Shown here one piece after another: positions 17,186 through 26,071 of a DNA stretch of 64,000 nucleotides (position 1 is the stretch's first letter; the number at the start of each line of letters is the position of its first letter). Source of the stretch: Gracilibacillus kekensis (GTDB taxonomy: Bacteria > Bacillota > Bacilli > Bacillales > Amphibacillaceae); assembly GCF_900143085.1 (NCBI RefSeq), contig NZ_FRCZ01000005.1, forward strand, positions 124,001-188,000, in the 5' to 3' direction. The position numbers and the translations under genes are program-made. The notes under the pieces are model-generated. The model was not told the origin of the DNA. It made no database searches and worked only from the letters and a program-made list of their open reading frames with translations.

Positions 17186-18412
17186 ATGCATTCACTTAAA
17201 CATATAGTATTGTTTACAAAAAGTAATTTAATCCAACTTAGGAGGAAGTGGTTATCACTTCCTCTTCTTTTGTTGTCTCCTATTCTATTAATTGGATTAC
17301 TTATTCTCACTGTTATTTCCATGCTAGATGTTACGAACCAAAAAACAATAGAGGTTGGGCTTGTTGATCTTGATCAATCAGAAGAAACTGAAATTATCGT
17401 TAAATTATTAGAAGAATCTTCTCAACTTGGCAATTACTTTACTATGGAGAAGGTTGAAGAAGAACAAGCTATTAAAGCTATCGAAAACAATCAGATCAGC
17501 TCTTACATTATCTTTCCAGATGATTTTTTTCAAAATCTAATGGACGGTGAACGATCACAACTTTCGATTATCGGGAACCCAAAACAACCAATTGAAAGTC
17601 AGCTTATTAATGAGTTAATCGAAACAGTAACCCGACATATTCGAGGTTCTCAGGCGAATATTTTAACAATTAATCATTATGCGAAGCAATTAAATATGGA
17701 TAGTGAGGAAAGAAATAAGCTATTATTTGAACAATTCACCGACTATTTCTTTTATGTACTAGGAGGCGATCAAGTAATTCAAGAGGATCAAGTTACAAAT
17801 AACGCTACGTCATCAACCATTCTTTATTTTAGCATTGCAGGTTGGTTCACTTTAGTAACAATCTGGATATTTATTATTTATACGATGTTACATAAGGACA
17901 ACAACTTGAGAATGAGACAGCGGATGAGACTATATGGAGTTACCGACCTTCAGCAAGCTATTGCAACGGGGATTGTAACACTTTTAATAACAGCTATTTT
18001 GGCAGTCCTCTCCTTTAGTCTTATCCCCTATTTTTTTAATGAAGTAATCATTACTGGGGAAAACTATATAAGATTAAGTCAATTATTATTGTTTCATGGA
18101 ATCATCTTTTTACAATGTATTATTCTAATAGATTGGTTGATTTCCTCTAAAAAATTAACAGTTTTGATCCAGACATTATTCACCGGAATTATCATCCTAT
18201 TTAGTGGTGCCATTATTCCCAAAATATATTACCCTATATACTTGGAGGAGTTTTTCTTGATGAGTTTTTCTCATCAATCGTTTTACTGGATGGAACAAAT
18301 TATCCTAAATGGTCGTTTCTACGCCGAATTACAACCATTAATCTTTACGACAATTATTGGTGGCGTACTGTTAGTTATAGTTTCATTTGGAAAGGAGCGT
18401 GTTTTTAAGTGA
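17186..18412 (+). CDS. ABC-2 type permease (first of a pair)
   Basis: 408 residues with the ABC2_membrane_3 layout: one N-terminal helix (about 24-45), a long extracellular domain of about 160 residues, then a cluster of five or six helices in the C-terminal half. The start is set at the ATG at 17186, which has TAGGTG 6 bases upstream; a GTG at 17177 overlaps that site. It overlaps the next gene by 4 bases. It is likely to form a heterodimeric channel with the following permease. The substrate is unknown. Confidence 0.8.
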   Translation: MHSLKHIVLFTKSNLIQLRRKWLSLPLLLLSPILLIGLLILTVISMLDVTNQKTIEVGLVDLDQSEETEIIVKLLEESSQLGNYFTMEKVEEEQAIKAIENNQISSYIIFPDDFFQNLMDGERSQLSIIGNPKQPIESQLINELIETVTRHIRGSQANILTINHYAKQLNMDSEERNKLLFEQFTDYFFYVLGGDQVIQEDQVTNNATSSTILYFSIAGWFTLVTIWIFIIYTMLHKDNNLRMRQRMRLYGVTDLQQAIATGIVTLLITAILAVLSFSLIPYFFNEVIITGENYIRLSQLLLFHGIIFLQCIILIDWLISSKKLTVLIQTLFTGIIILFSGAIIPKIYYPIYLEEFFLMSFSHQSFYWMEQIILNGRFYAELQPLIFTTIIGGVLLVIVSFGKERVFK

Positions 18413-19530
18413 AAGAGATTATTTACACACGTTTCCTGTTACTAAAAAAACAATGGATCAGCCTTAGTTGTTGGATTGTACTCCCGATACTTATCGCCAT
18501 AGGATTTCTCTCCACTGCAGAAACGGTGCAAGATGATTTCAATGTTCCAGTTGGCATTGTTCTAGAGGAGGAATCAGAGTCAGCCCTTGCGTTATGGCAA
18601 GAAATTAACGAATCCTCCCTAGTGGATGCTTCGAAATTTTCAGAGAGAGAAGCAGTTCGAAAACTAGAGCAACATGAACTAGATAGTGTATTTATTATAC
18701 GACAAGGATATGAGGAGACTCTGCAGAGTGGAAACAGGAGAAACCTTTTAGGAAGTTATTATTCAGACCGTTCTTTTGCCTATACTCCTGTAAAAGAAAT
18801 GATCGTATCGATTATTCAACAAACCACGGGACGAATTAAGGCAGCCAACACCGTGATCAACTTAGAAATGAAGTTAAGTAGTGAGCAAGATTGGTCGATC
18901 GAGGAAATTATTGCGAAATCAAAAGAAATTCAGAACAACGAAGATTTACTAAATAATCAATTCCGTTTTCATGGTGAATCAGACCTCTCAAATAATTCAG
19001 GTCTCCAATGGAATCCTTGGATAGTTTGGGCATTCGCAACGATGTTGATCACGATCTTTATTTTTGATTGGGTTATAAAAGAGAGAAAAGCAATTGTTGC
19101 AGTTCGCTTTCCTTTTATGAAAATATCATTTCCAGCATATATGCTTATAAATGTATCGATATATATCATAATATTGCTCAGTATTGATTTGAGCACAGTG
19201 GTTATTTTTTACTCTATTTATCAAGAAACAATCAATCTCTTTTCACTCGTATCCTATCGAATTATGGTATGCTTGTTTGCCTTTTTATTTGTAAATATAA
19301 TAAGGAATGCCTATTTCAGTTATATCGCTGCTATTTTATGGGTACTTGTGTTAATTGTGATCAGTGGTGCCGTGTTACCAATTGGAGGGTTTGATAAACT
19401 CGGAAGTTGGATTAATCACTTCAACCCGTTATACCGCTTTTTAATTGGGGAATGGACGGTTGGCTGGCTTGCTTTTTGTCTTGGTGGGATAGCAATTTGG
19501 TATGTACGAGAGGGGAAAAAATATGCTTAA
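18409..19530 (+). CDS. ABC-2 type permease (second of a pair)
   Basis: 373 residues, same layout as the preceding gene: an N-terminal helix, an extracellular region of about 170 residues and about six C-terminal helices. It starts with GTG inside a GTGA overlap with the upstream stop, with AAAGGAGCG upstream. The two permeases are only distantly alike, which fits a heterodimer. The third part of the transporter, the ATPase, begins within its last codons. Confidence 0.8.
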   Translation: MKEIIYTRFLLLKKQWISLSCWIVLPILIAIGFLSTAETVQDDFNVPVGIVLEEESESALALWQEINESSLVDASKFSEREAVRKLEQHELDSVFIIRQGYEETLQSGNRRNLLGSYYSDRSFAYTPVKEMIVSIIQQTTGRIKAANTVINLEMKLSSEQDWSIEEIIAKSKEIQNNEDLLNNQFRFHGESDLSNNSGLQWNPWIVWAFATMLITIFIFDWVIKERKAIVAVRFPFMKISFPAYMLINVSIYIIILLSIDLSTVVIFYSIYQETINLFSLVSYRIMVCLFAFLFVNIIRNAYFSYIAAILWVLVLIVISGAVLPIGGFDKLGSWINHFNPLYRFLIGEWTVGWLAFCLGGIAIWYVREGKKYA

Positions 19531-20194
19531 GGTAGAAGAATTAACGAAACGTTTTCATAAAAAAACAATACTTTCTGATTTATCTTTCAACATTGATCAT
19601 GGTGAAATTGTAGGGTTAGTTGGGGAAAACGGAGCTGGTAAATCTACGTTGCTTCAAATCTTAGCAACAACGATGAAACCAACTTCAGGAGACATCCTTT
19701 TAGATGACTTGAATTACCAGAGAGATAAGGCAAAGATTCGCAAAGAAATCGGCTTTGTTCCACAGGATATAGCTGTTTGGGAGCAACTTACAGTGGAAGA
19801 GAATATGGTTTTCTTTGAAAAGTTATCTTGGAAAAAGAAATCTAATGTTCAACTAAAGGAAATTTGTCAGGACATGAAGTTAGACCGATGGAAAGACCCT
19901 GTGAAGAAGCTATCAGGTGGTATGAAACGGAAGCTCAATTTGGCAATTAGTCTGATTCATGATCCATCGTTGTTGCTACTGGATGAACCGACAGTTGGGA
20001 TAGATTTAAAATCCCGAAAAGAAATCGGCGCTTATTTGCGAAAGCAAGCAACTGATTACAATAAAACGATTATTTATACATCGCATGATATGGATGAAAT
20101 TAAAGAACTATGTGATCGAGTAATTACGATTGGTGAGGACTCTTTCTATAAAAACTTATTGCAAGAGGCTGATAAAGAGGTTATTTCCTTTTGA
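19523..20194 (+). CDS. ABC transporter ATP-binding protein
   Basis: 223 residues. Walker A is GENGAGKST near residue 36, the signature KLSGGMKRKLNLA near 130, and Walker B LLLLDEPTVGID near 152, followed by the H-loop in IYTSHDMDE. The start at 19523 is chosen because GAGAGGGGAAAAAAT is just upstream; it overlaps the preceding gene by 8 bases. It powers the two ABC-2 permeases encoded upstream. There is no obvious terminator directly after it. Confidence 0.9.
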   Translation: MLKVEELTKRFHKKTILSDLSFNIDHGEIVGLVGENGAGKSTLLQILATTMKPTSGDILLDDLNYQRDKAKIRKEIGFVPQDIAVWEQLTVEENMVFFEKLSWKKKSNVQLKEICQDMKLDRWKDPVKKLSGGMKRKLNLAISLIHDPSLLLLDEPTVGIDLKSRKEIGAYLRKQATDYNKTIIYTSHDMDEIKELCDRVITIGEDSFYKNLLQEADKEVISF

Positions 20195-20427
20195 ATTCAG
20201 CCTCCTTCTTGCCTTTGAGAACTAAATTTACAAACTAGTACAAGACCTGTTGGCAAAAAACGCAACGAAAATAATATTCCTGCGGTTGATTGCGTAAGCA
20301 CCGATTAGCACCAAATCCGATTAGATCATTTTTATATCTAAGTCAGCTAAAAGAGAGCTAGTTCTTCATCAAAAGCAAGTCTAATGGTAATTGCTAAGAG
20401 AAAGAACCTCAATCAACCGCTACAAAA

Positions 20428-21693
20428 CTATTCTTTTTTTGAATTACACCACACAGGAATAAAGGTAAGTAACGTTTTAGTAAAGGAAATTAATTCTTCC
20501 AATTCAACCTTTTCATCCACCGAATGTGCCTCACTTAATTTTCCCGGCCCATAAATTGCTGTCGGAATCTCGGCATCATCGAACCAGCCTGCGTCCGTCA
20601 CGGTCTTTGACATACCAATAGAAGTAGTATCCTTTTCAACAGCATAATGGGATTTTTCCAAGAGCTTGATCGCTGGATGTTCCGGGTCTACTTCAGCAGA
20701 AGGAAATATTTCTCCTCGGTCCTCTATCATGGATTTACCACCCCATTCAAAAACAAGAGGATTATTCTGAAACCAAGGATCCTCTTGAACAGATTGCTGT
20801 AAGTATTGCTCTACTTCCTCTGCTACCGACCGGTAATTTTCATTAGGGTAAAAATGTAAAGTGATCCAAAGGCGGCATTCATCAGCAACAAATGCAGGAT
20901 GTCGTCCTCCTTCGATTACAGCAGGATTTATAGTGGTCGTTCCTTTTTTAAAACCTGGATATTGTTTAGAGTCAGCCCATTCCTTTTCTAATCGTCGTAA
21001 GTTTTCAATAATTTTTGTCATTTTTTCTATCGCACTTGCTCCGTGACCTGTTTCATTTAATTCAGCGCGCATTGCATCATGGTAAACTTCTTTACTTTTT
21101 ACAGTGATCCATCCCGTGATGACGCCTCCTTGTCCATGAATCTCACGATCGCTTCCATCGATAACTAATGCAAAATCTGCCTTATATCCTTTTTCGATGC
21201 AAGAAAGAGTACCTGCTTCCCCTACTTCTTCACCAATTACGGTCTGCAGCTGCAGATCGCCTTTTAATTCGATTCCCTCTTCATCTAACAATTTCATAGC
21301 GAATAAAGCACAGGCGACTGCTCCCTTCATATCCGAAACATCACGCCCGTAAAGATAACCTGACTGCTCTGTAAGGGAAAAAGGAGGTACAGTCCAACTC
21401 GAATCGTCTCCCACCTCTGCCACGTCAATATGTCCGTTAATGATCAGACTGTTGTATACATCAGGTTGTTTTCCTTTCTTAATCCCGACAAGATTAGGAT
21501 CATTAGGGAAGACATTCCAACGATCTGTGCGAAAGTCTATTTTTTCTAAATAATCCGCAATGTACCCTTGAATTTCAGATGTATTTCTAGCGGGTGGACT
21601 TACGGTTGGATAACTAATAAGCTTTGATAAAATATGTTTTAATTCTTCTTTTCTTTCATCTACAAGATTTGCGAGTGTTGATTCTCTCATCAT
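20428..21693 (-). CDS. ylmB: Formylaminopyrimidine deformylase (YlmB, M20 family)
   Basis: A zinc-dependent amidohydrolase that removes the formyl group from N-formyl-4-amino-5-aminomethyl-2-methylpyrimidine, a breakdown product of thiamine, giving the substrate for TenA. Metal-ligand motifs are INGHIDVAEVGD, GRDVSDMKGAV and IGEEVGEAG. The sequence (LISYPTVSPPARNTSE, GGVITGWITVKS) is very close to B. subtilis YlmB. I use the ATG at 21693, which overlaps the tenA stop (ATGA). It is the second gene of a TPP-riboswitch operon, which strongly supports this function over a general ArgE role. Confidence 0.9.
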   Translation of the reverse strand: MMRESTLANLVDERKEELKHILSKLISYPTVSPPARNTSEIQGYIADYLEKIDFRTDRWNVFPNDPNLVGIKKGKQPDVYNSLIINGHIDVAEVGDDSSWTVPPFSLTEQSGYLYGRDVSDMKGAVACALFAMKLLDEEGIELKGDLQLQTVIGEEVGEAGTLSCIEKGYKADFALVIDGSDREIHGQGGVITGWITVKSKEVYHDAMRAELNETGHGASAIEKMTKIIENLRRLEKEWADSKQYPGFKKGTTTINPAVIEGGRHPAFVADECRLWITLHFYPNENYRSVAEEVEQYLQQSVQEDPWFQNNPLVFEWGGKSMIEDRGEIFPSAEVDPEHPAIKLLEKSHYAVEKDTTSIGMSKTVTDAGWFDDAEIPTAIYGPGKLSEAHSVDEKVELEELISFTKTLLTFIPVWCNSKKE

Positions 21694-22370
21694 GCATTCA
21701 CCGGCCAATTCTCTTTGTTGTCAACCATATCCCAAAACATGTATTCAAACTGACTAGTTTTCACTACGATTTCTTCGATTTGAGCTAAGTCGCGTTCAGG
21801 TTTTCCTTCCGCAACTTGATTCATCAGTTGTTTGGTCTCTTCGGCTAAATCGGTAAATTCATTCGAGCTATACATTTCGATCCAGCTTCTATAAAAATTA
21901 TCATCAAGGGCACCTGGCCATTTCGCTAATGACTTTCCGATGTAATTATAGCTCCATTCACATGCAAGCACAGATGCAACAACATTGTCCACTCCACCGC
22001 GCTGAGATAAATTCAACATATAACTGGTATAAGCTGTTGTTATCGCAGATGGTTCTGTCGCTTCGAGTTCTTTTTTAGAAATTCCAAATTCCGCTGCATA
22101 CTTCCGATGTAAATCCATTTCCACATCTAAAACACCATGTAAAAGCTTGGCAAAAGTCGTCATGTTTGCAAGGTCCTCCGCCTTCGCACTACCGATTGCA
22201 AAAAGTCTCGCATAATCAATGAGATACACATAATCTTGCTTTAACCAGTGTTTGAATTTTCCCTTTTCTAATGTACCGTCACCTAACCTTTTAACAAAAG
22301 GATGATCCAAATAAGAACGCCAAATCGGTTCCACCCTTTGCCATAGACGATCTGTAAATAATTGACTCAT
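21690..22370 (-). CDS. tenA: Aminopyrimidine aminohydrolase TenA
   Basis: 226 residues, the usual TenA length. It converts 4-amino-5-aminomethyl-2-methylpyrimidine to the hydroxymethyl pyrimidine used for thiamine synthesis. The active-site Cys is C137 in VLACEWSYNYIG, and the family motifs DYVYLIDYARLF and the C-terminal FEYMFWDMV with its acidic residues are present. It is the first gene after the TPP riboswitch and its terminator. The ribosome site is AAAAGGAGAGTG. Confidence 0.95.
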   Translation of the reverse strand: MSQLFTDRLWQRVEPIWRSYLDHPFVKRLGDGTLEKGKFKHWLKQDYVYLIDYARLFAIGSAKAEDLANMTTFAKLLHGVLDVEMDLHRKYAAEFGISKKELEATEPSAITTAYTSYMLNLSQRGGVDNVVASVLACEWSYNYIGKSLAKWPGALDDNFYRSWIEMYSSNEFTDLAEETKQLMNQVAEGKPERDLAQIEEIVVKTSQFEYMFWDMVDNKENWPVNA

Positions 22371-22446
22371 TTTTACACTCTCCTTTTTATTTAATAGTTG
22401 ATAGTAAATCAGACAAAGTTGCTAGTATATTCAAACACACAATAAA

Positions 22447-22475
22447 AACCCATCGCCATTGTAAGGAGATGGGTT
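22447..22475 (-). terminator. Expression-platform terminator of the TPP riboswitch
   Basis: An 8-bp stem AACCCATC / GATGGGTT with a 13-base loop, followed on the minus strand by a U run, sits between the aptamer and tenA. Thiamine pyrophosphate binding should favour this terminator and shut off tenA-ylmB. Confidence 0.7.
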
Positions 22476-22515
22476 AGTAATATACAGAATAGTGAAACAA
22501 TCTATACATCTACCA

Positions 22516-22600
22516 ATTCCACTTCCCTACGCTAGTCTTAACTAGATCAGGTTCAAAGGGTCGAATTACTCTCTCAGCATCACCATGCTCCCCTAGTCGA
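22516..22600 (-). ncRNA. TPP riboswitch (THI element)
   Basis: The minus strand carries the THI core: CGACTAGGGGAGC, GATGCTGAGAG, then ACCCTTTGAACCTGATCTAG and TTAAGACTAGCGTAGGGAAG. CTGAGA and ACCCTTTGAACCTGATC are the most conserved thi-box segments. It lies 145 bp upstream of tenA with a terminator between, so control is by premature transcription stop. Confidence 0.93.
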
Positions 22601-22738
22601 ATCTACTTGATATTAAATTTTCATTAATAGTATACTAGAAAATTTTGGAACAAGCAAAGAATGATTCAATTGTTTCTTTATAAAGATCTGAATAATAACT
22701 TAATTTTTGTCAAGAATGGTTCGTATAACCATCCTTAT

Positions 22739-22764
22739 GTTTCACTCACTACACTCTAGGGAAG
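22739..22764 (+). promoter_or_regulatory. Possible SigB promoter of the stress-protein gene
   Basis: GTTTCA (22739-22744) and GGGAAG (22759-22764) with a 14-base spacer resemble the SigB pattern GTTTAA-N12-14-GGGTAT. The homologous B. subtilis gene (ydaG) belongs to the SigB regulon. The -10 match is only partial. Confidence 0.35.
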
Positions 22765-22785
22765 GTCCTATGCAGAGGTGATAAT

Positions 22786-23214
22786 ATGGCAAAGAAGAAA
22801 GCAATAGAAAAAATCAAACAAATTTTGGAGACTTCGAAGGTCGGAGTGCTTTCAACAGCTTACAACAACCATCCTAATAGTCGCTATATGATATTCTATA
22901 ATGATGGAGAAATACTTTACACAAAAACAAGTAAGGATTCTTTCAAAGTCGATGAAATAAGAAGTAATCCACATGTGCATATTTTGCTTGGTTATAACGA
23001 AACTAAAAATCGCAGTTTCGTGGAATTCTCCGGCAAAGCAGAAATTGTAGAGGATCAAGCAACCATTGATTGGTTATGGAATAAGCAAGATAAAAGTTTT
23101 TTCAAGTCTAAAGATGATGCGAATTTAATCGTTTTGAAAATGATACCAGAGGAAATTAAACTATTGAACGATGATGATGTAGATACACCTGAGACAATAG
23201 ACTTCACAAAATAG
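22786..23214 (+). CDS. General stress protein 26-like flavin/PNP-oxidase fold protein
   Basis: 142 residues of the pyridoxamine 5'-phosphate oxidase-like split-barrel fold (GVLSTAYNNHPNSRYMIFYNDGEILYTKTS, then ...VHILLGYN). It is similar to B. subtilis YdaG, general stress protein 26. Such proteins bind FMN or F420/haem-type cofactors; the reaction here is unknown. It is monocistronic, with GAGGTG upstream and a strong terminator after the stop. Confidence 0.8.
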   Translation: MAKKKAIEKIKQILETSKVGVLSTAYNNHPNSRYMIFYNDGEILYTKTSKDSFKVDEIRSNPHVHILLGYNETKNRSFVEFSGKAEIVEDQATIDWLWNKQDKSFFKSKDDANLIVLKMIPEEIKLLNDDDVDTPETIDFTK

Positions 23215-23220
23215 AACCTA

Positions 23221-23252
23221 AAGAAATCCCCTTCCTTTGTTGGGGATTTCTT
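23221..23252. terminator. Terminator after the stress-protein gene
   Basis: An 11-bp stem, AAGAAATCCCC / GGGGATTTCTT, with a 10-base loop. It lies between convergent genes and may act in both directions. Confidence 0.8.
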
Positions 23253-23317
23253 ATATGGTCATTGGATATCTTGAAGATAATGATGAATGCAACATTTGAA
23301 CCTTCACCATTTTTCAT

Positions 23318-24319
23318 TCACACTTTAACTAGCAGTTTTCCTATATTATTTCCTTTAAATAGATCAAGGAATGCTTCTGGAATGTTATCGAATCCTTCTT
23401 TAATGGTTTCTTCATACTTAAGTTTATCTTCCTGAAGCCATTGTGCAAGTGCTTGAGAACCTTCAGCGAATCGATCCGCAAAATCTCCTAACGTAAATCC
23501 TTGCATTAAGACACTCTTCTTAATCAGTGTTGTCTGAATACGTGGTCCAATATCTTCTCCTTCAAGATTATAACTTGATATCGCTCCACAAATAGAGATT
23601 CGTGCATATTTATTTAGATTCGCGTGAACCGCATCAGAGATTTCTCCACCAACATTATCAAAATAGACATCGACCCCATTTGGACATGCTTTTGCGATAT
23701 CTTCCTGCAAATTAGAGGTAGTCTTATAGTTAATCGCCTCATCAAAATGCAATTCTTCTTTTAAATATTGATTTTTTTCATCAGTGCCAGCTATTCCGAT
23801 AACACGTGCACCTTTTATTTTAGCAATTTGTCCAACAACCGAACCTACAGCACCCGCTGCTCCAGAAATAACAACTGTTTCCCCTTCTTTTGGTTTACCA
23901 ATGTCAAGCAACCCAAAATATGCAGTTAAACCTGGCATTCCTAAAATACCTAAATGAGTAGAAATCGGTGCAATATCTTTGTCTATTTTCCTGACTTCAT
24001 CTTCTTTTGCCTTATAATAGCTTTGCCAGCCATAGCTGCCTATCACGATATCACCTTGTGCAAATCGTTGTGACTTAGATTCGACTACTTCACCGATTGC
24101 CCCTCCACCAAGTACATCATCTAATTGATACGGTGGCACATAGGAAGGCGCATCAACCATTCTTCCACGCATATATGGGTCTACTGATACATAAATTGTA
24201 CGAATTAGTATTTCGCCATCTCCCGGCTTTTTGATTTCTGTTTCTACAATTTTAAATGTATCTTTATCAGGTGTTCCTTCTGGTCGTTTTGCTAATAGAA
24301 TTTGTTTGTTATTGCTCAT
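23318..24319 (-). CDS. NADP-dependent medium-chain oxidoreductase (YfmJ/CurA-like)
   Basis: 333 residues of the zinc-free MDR family (leukotriene B4 12-hydroxydehydrogenase / prostaglandin reductase group). It begins MSNNKQILLAKRPEG, has VSVDPYMRGRM, and carries the nucleotide-binding motif VVISGAAGAVGSVVGQIAKIKGARVIGIAG. It probably reduces alpha,beta-unsaturated aldehydes or ketones. I chose the ATG at 24319, with GGAG 8 bases upstream; the GTG at 24328 overlaps that site. It is monocistronic. Confidence 0.88.
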   Translation of the reverse strand: MSNNKQILLAKRPEGTPDKDTFKIVETEIKKPGDGEILIRTIYVSVDPYMRGRMVDAPSYVPPYQLDDVLGGGAIGEVVESKSQRFAQGDIVIGSYGWQSYYKAKEDEVRKIDKDIAPISTHLGILGMPGLTAYFGLLDIGKPKEGETVVISGAAGAVGSVVGQIAKIKGARVIGIAGTDEKNQYLKEELHFDEAINYKTTSNLQEDIAKACPNGVDVYFDNVGGEISDAVHANLNKYARISICGAISSYNLEGEDIGPRIQTTLIKKSVLMQGFTLGDFADRFAEGSQALAQWLQEDKLKYEETIKEGFDNIPEAFLDLFKGNNIGKLLVKV

Positions 24320-24482
24320 GTATACCACTCCAATTATTTTTAAAAATTTCTTCTTCCTAAAAATAACAGAAACATACTTCAGACTAAAGTTACTTGCTTA
24401 CAAGTTCTTACAATGCATAAGTTTGTTTTACTCCCCACCGGATATGTTGGATTTTCCGCTACCACACTGAAAGTTTTTAAAA

Positions 24483-24517
24483 AAACAGACCAAATCTTAT
24501 TTAGATCTGGTCTGTTT
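24483..24517 (-). terminator. Terminator of the nhaC-lyase operon
   Basis: A 15-bp stem (AAACAGACCAAATCT / AGATCTGGTCTGTTT, one mismatch) with a T run on the minus strand, about 75 bp after the NhaC stop. Confidence 0.8.
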
Positions 24518-24589
24518 ATTAAGCATAATAGTTCCCTGCTGATTACTATACCGTTTCAAGCGCTATATCTCCCCATATACACATTTCAT

Positions 24590-26047
24590 CTAAATTATGT
24601 TCTTTGTTTTGGAATCCTCTACACGGTCAGTTTCCAATTTACGGATTCCAAATCCACCGGTAATCGGGGCAAGAAAACCGTATAACGCTGAAAATACAAA
24701 TCCACCAAGATTGAAAATGGCCCATGGTAAAAATTCGAAGTTGCTAACACCTAGCGTAGTTGCCATAAAAACCCCCGAGACAGTCCAAGGCATTAATACC
24801 TCAGTAATTGTAATGGAATCCTCCATGTTTCGTGATAGATTTACAGGGTGCAAATTCTTCTTCCTGTATACCTTTCCATAAATATCTTGTACTAGGAAGT
24901 ACGAGACAAGCGCATTAGACGTACAATTAATAACTGCAAATCCAGTAACAAGTGCTGAGAAAGTGATACTTCCGATTGATTTCAGATGCGTCAAAATACT
25001 TTCTAAAATTATATTTAGTGCTTGAGAAATTTCTAATGCTGAGGCAAAGAAAAAAGCTACAAAAACAAAGAATGTTGCATTGTACATAGAATAAAGGCCA
25101 CCACGATTTAATAGCGATTGTAAATCTTCACTGATTACATTTGCTTCCGCCCCTAGCATATCTACATTAAACCCAGAAACAGCAGAAGCAAATATATTTG
25201 CAAAAGAAGCGCCCTGCAATACCAACCCAAGAATCATGGCAATAACAGATGAACTAAACAGTACGATTAATGGTGGTTTTTTCATTAATGAACCAACTAT
25301 GACAACAACTGCCGGTAATAAAAGTAATATGTTCAGATTAAATAGTTGATCAAGTCCCGAGGTCATTTGCTGAATATTTGTCAATTGTGTTGAATCTGTC
25401 TCAATACCTAAACCTACTACTGTAAAAACTATGATTGCGAGTATGGAAGATGGAATAGCTGAATAGAGCATATGCTTAATGTGTTCATACAAATTCGATC
25501 CAGCTGCTATTGAACTCATATTAGTCGTATCTGATAAAGGCGATAATTTATCACCGAAATAGGCACCAGATACAACCGCACCAGCTGTAATTGCCAACGA
25601 CAAATCCATGGTTTGAGAAATACTCATAATGGCTACACCTATCGTTCCGGCTGATCCCCATGATGTTCCCACACAGGTTGATACGATTGCAGTTACTAAG
25701 AAAGCAATTACGTACAGATAATTCGGGTTAATGATCTCAAGCCCATAATAAACGAAGAGAGGAATGGTACCTGAAATCATCCATGTTCCAATTAATAAAC
25801 CAATACAAAATAATATTAAAATTGCTGGTAATGCTTTTTTAATTTTGGAACCCATTGTTTCAATAATACTTTCCCATTTGTGACCATACCACACTGAAAA
25901 AATGGTAAATACGATACCAGCAAATAAAAGCATCAGTTCAGCTGGATACTTTAATATACCAATACCCACTACTAATATCGCTAATGCCATAGCTATTGGT
26001 ATTAGAGCACTGGCAACAGAAGGACTTTTAATATTTTCTTTTCCCAT
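24590..26047 (-). CDS. NhaC-family Na+-coupled transporter
   Basis: 485 residues with about 11-12 membrane helices. Family motifs include VGTSWGSAGTIGVAIM and GAYFGDKLSPLSDTTN. Families labelled NhaC include Na+/H+ antiporters but also Na+-dependent exchangers for malate/lactate and amino acids (for example the MetT methionine transporter). It is 24 bp downstream of a Cys/Met-type PLP lyase gene and faces a GntR regulator, so I favour transport of a sulfur amino acid or related substrate over simple Na+/H+ exchange. That is inference. Confidence 0.85.
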   Translation of the reverse strand: MGKENIKSPSVASALIPIAMALAILVVGIGILKYPAELMLLFAGIVFTIFSVWYGHKWESIIETMGSKIKKALPAILILFCIGLLIGTWMISGTIPLFVYYGLEIINPNYLYVIAFLVTAIVSTCVGTSWGSAGTIGVAIMSISQTMDLSLAITAGAVVSGAYFGDKLSPLSDTTNMSSIAAGSNLYEHIKHMLYSAIPSSILAIIVFTVVGLGIETDSTQLTNIQQMTSGLDQLFNLNILLLLPAVVVIVGSLMKKPPLIVLFSSSVIAMILGLVLQGASFANIFASAVSGFNVDMLGAEANVISEDLQSLLNRGGLYSMYNATFFVFVAFFFASALEISQALNIILESILTHLKSIGSITFSALVTGFAVINCTSNALVSYFLVQDIYGKVYRKKNLHPVNLSRNMEDSITITEVLMPWTVSGVFMATTLGVSNFEFLPWAIFNLGGFVFSALYGFLAPITGGFGIRKLETDRVEDSKTKNII

Positions 26048-26071
26048 AAAACAACTCTCCCTTTAAATTTT

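Noticed and set aside
24590-26047. Plain housekeeping Na+/H+ antiporter
   Set aside because: Family membership alone allows it, but the operon with a Cys/Met PLP enzyme and a GntR regulator makes an organic substrate more likely. I left the name general.
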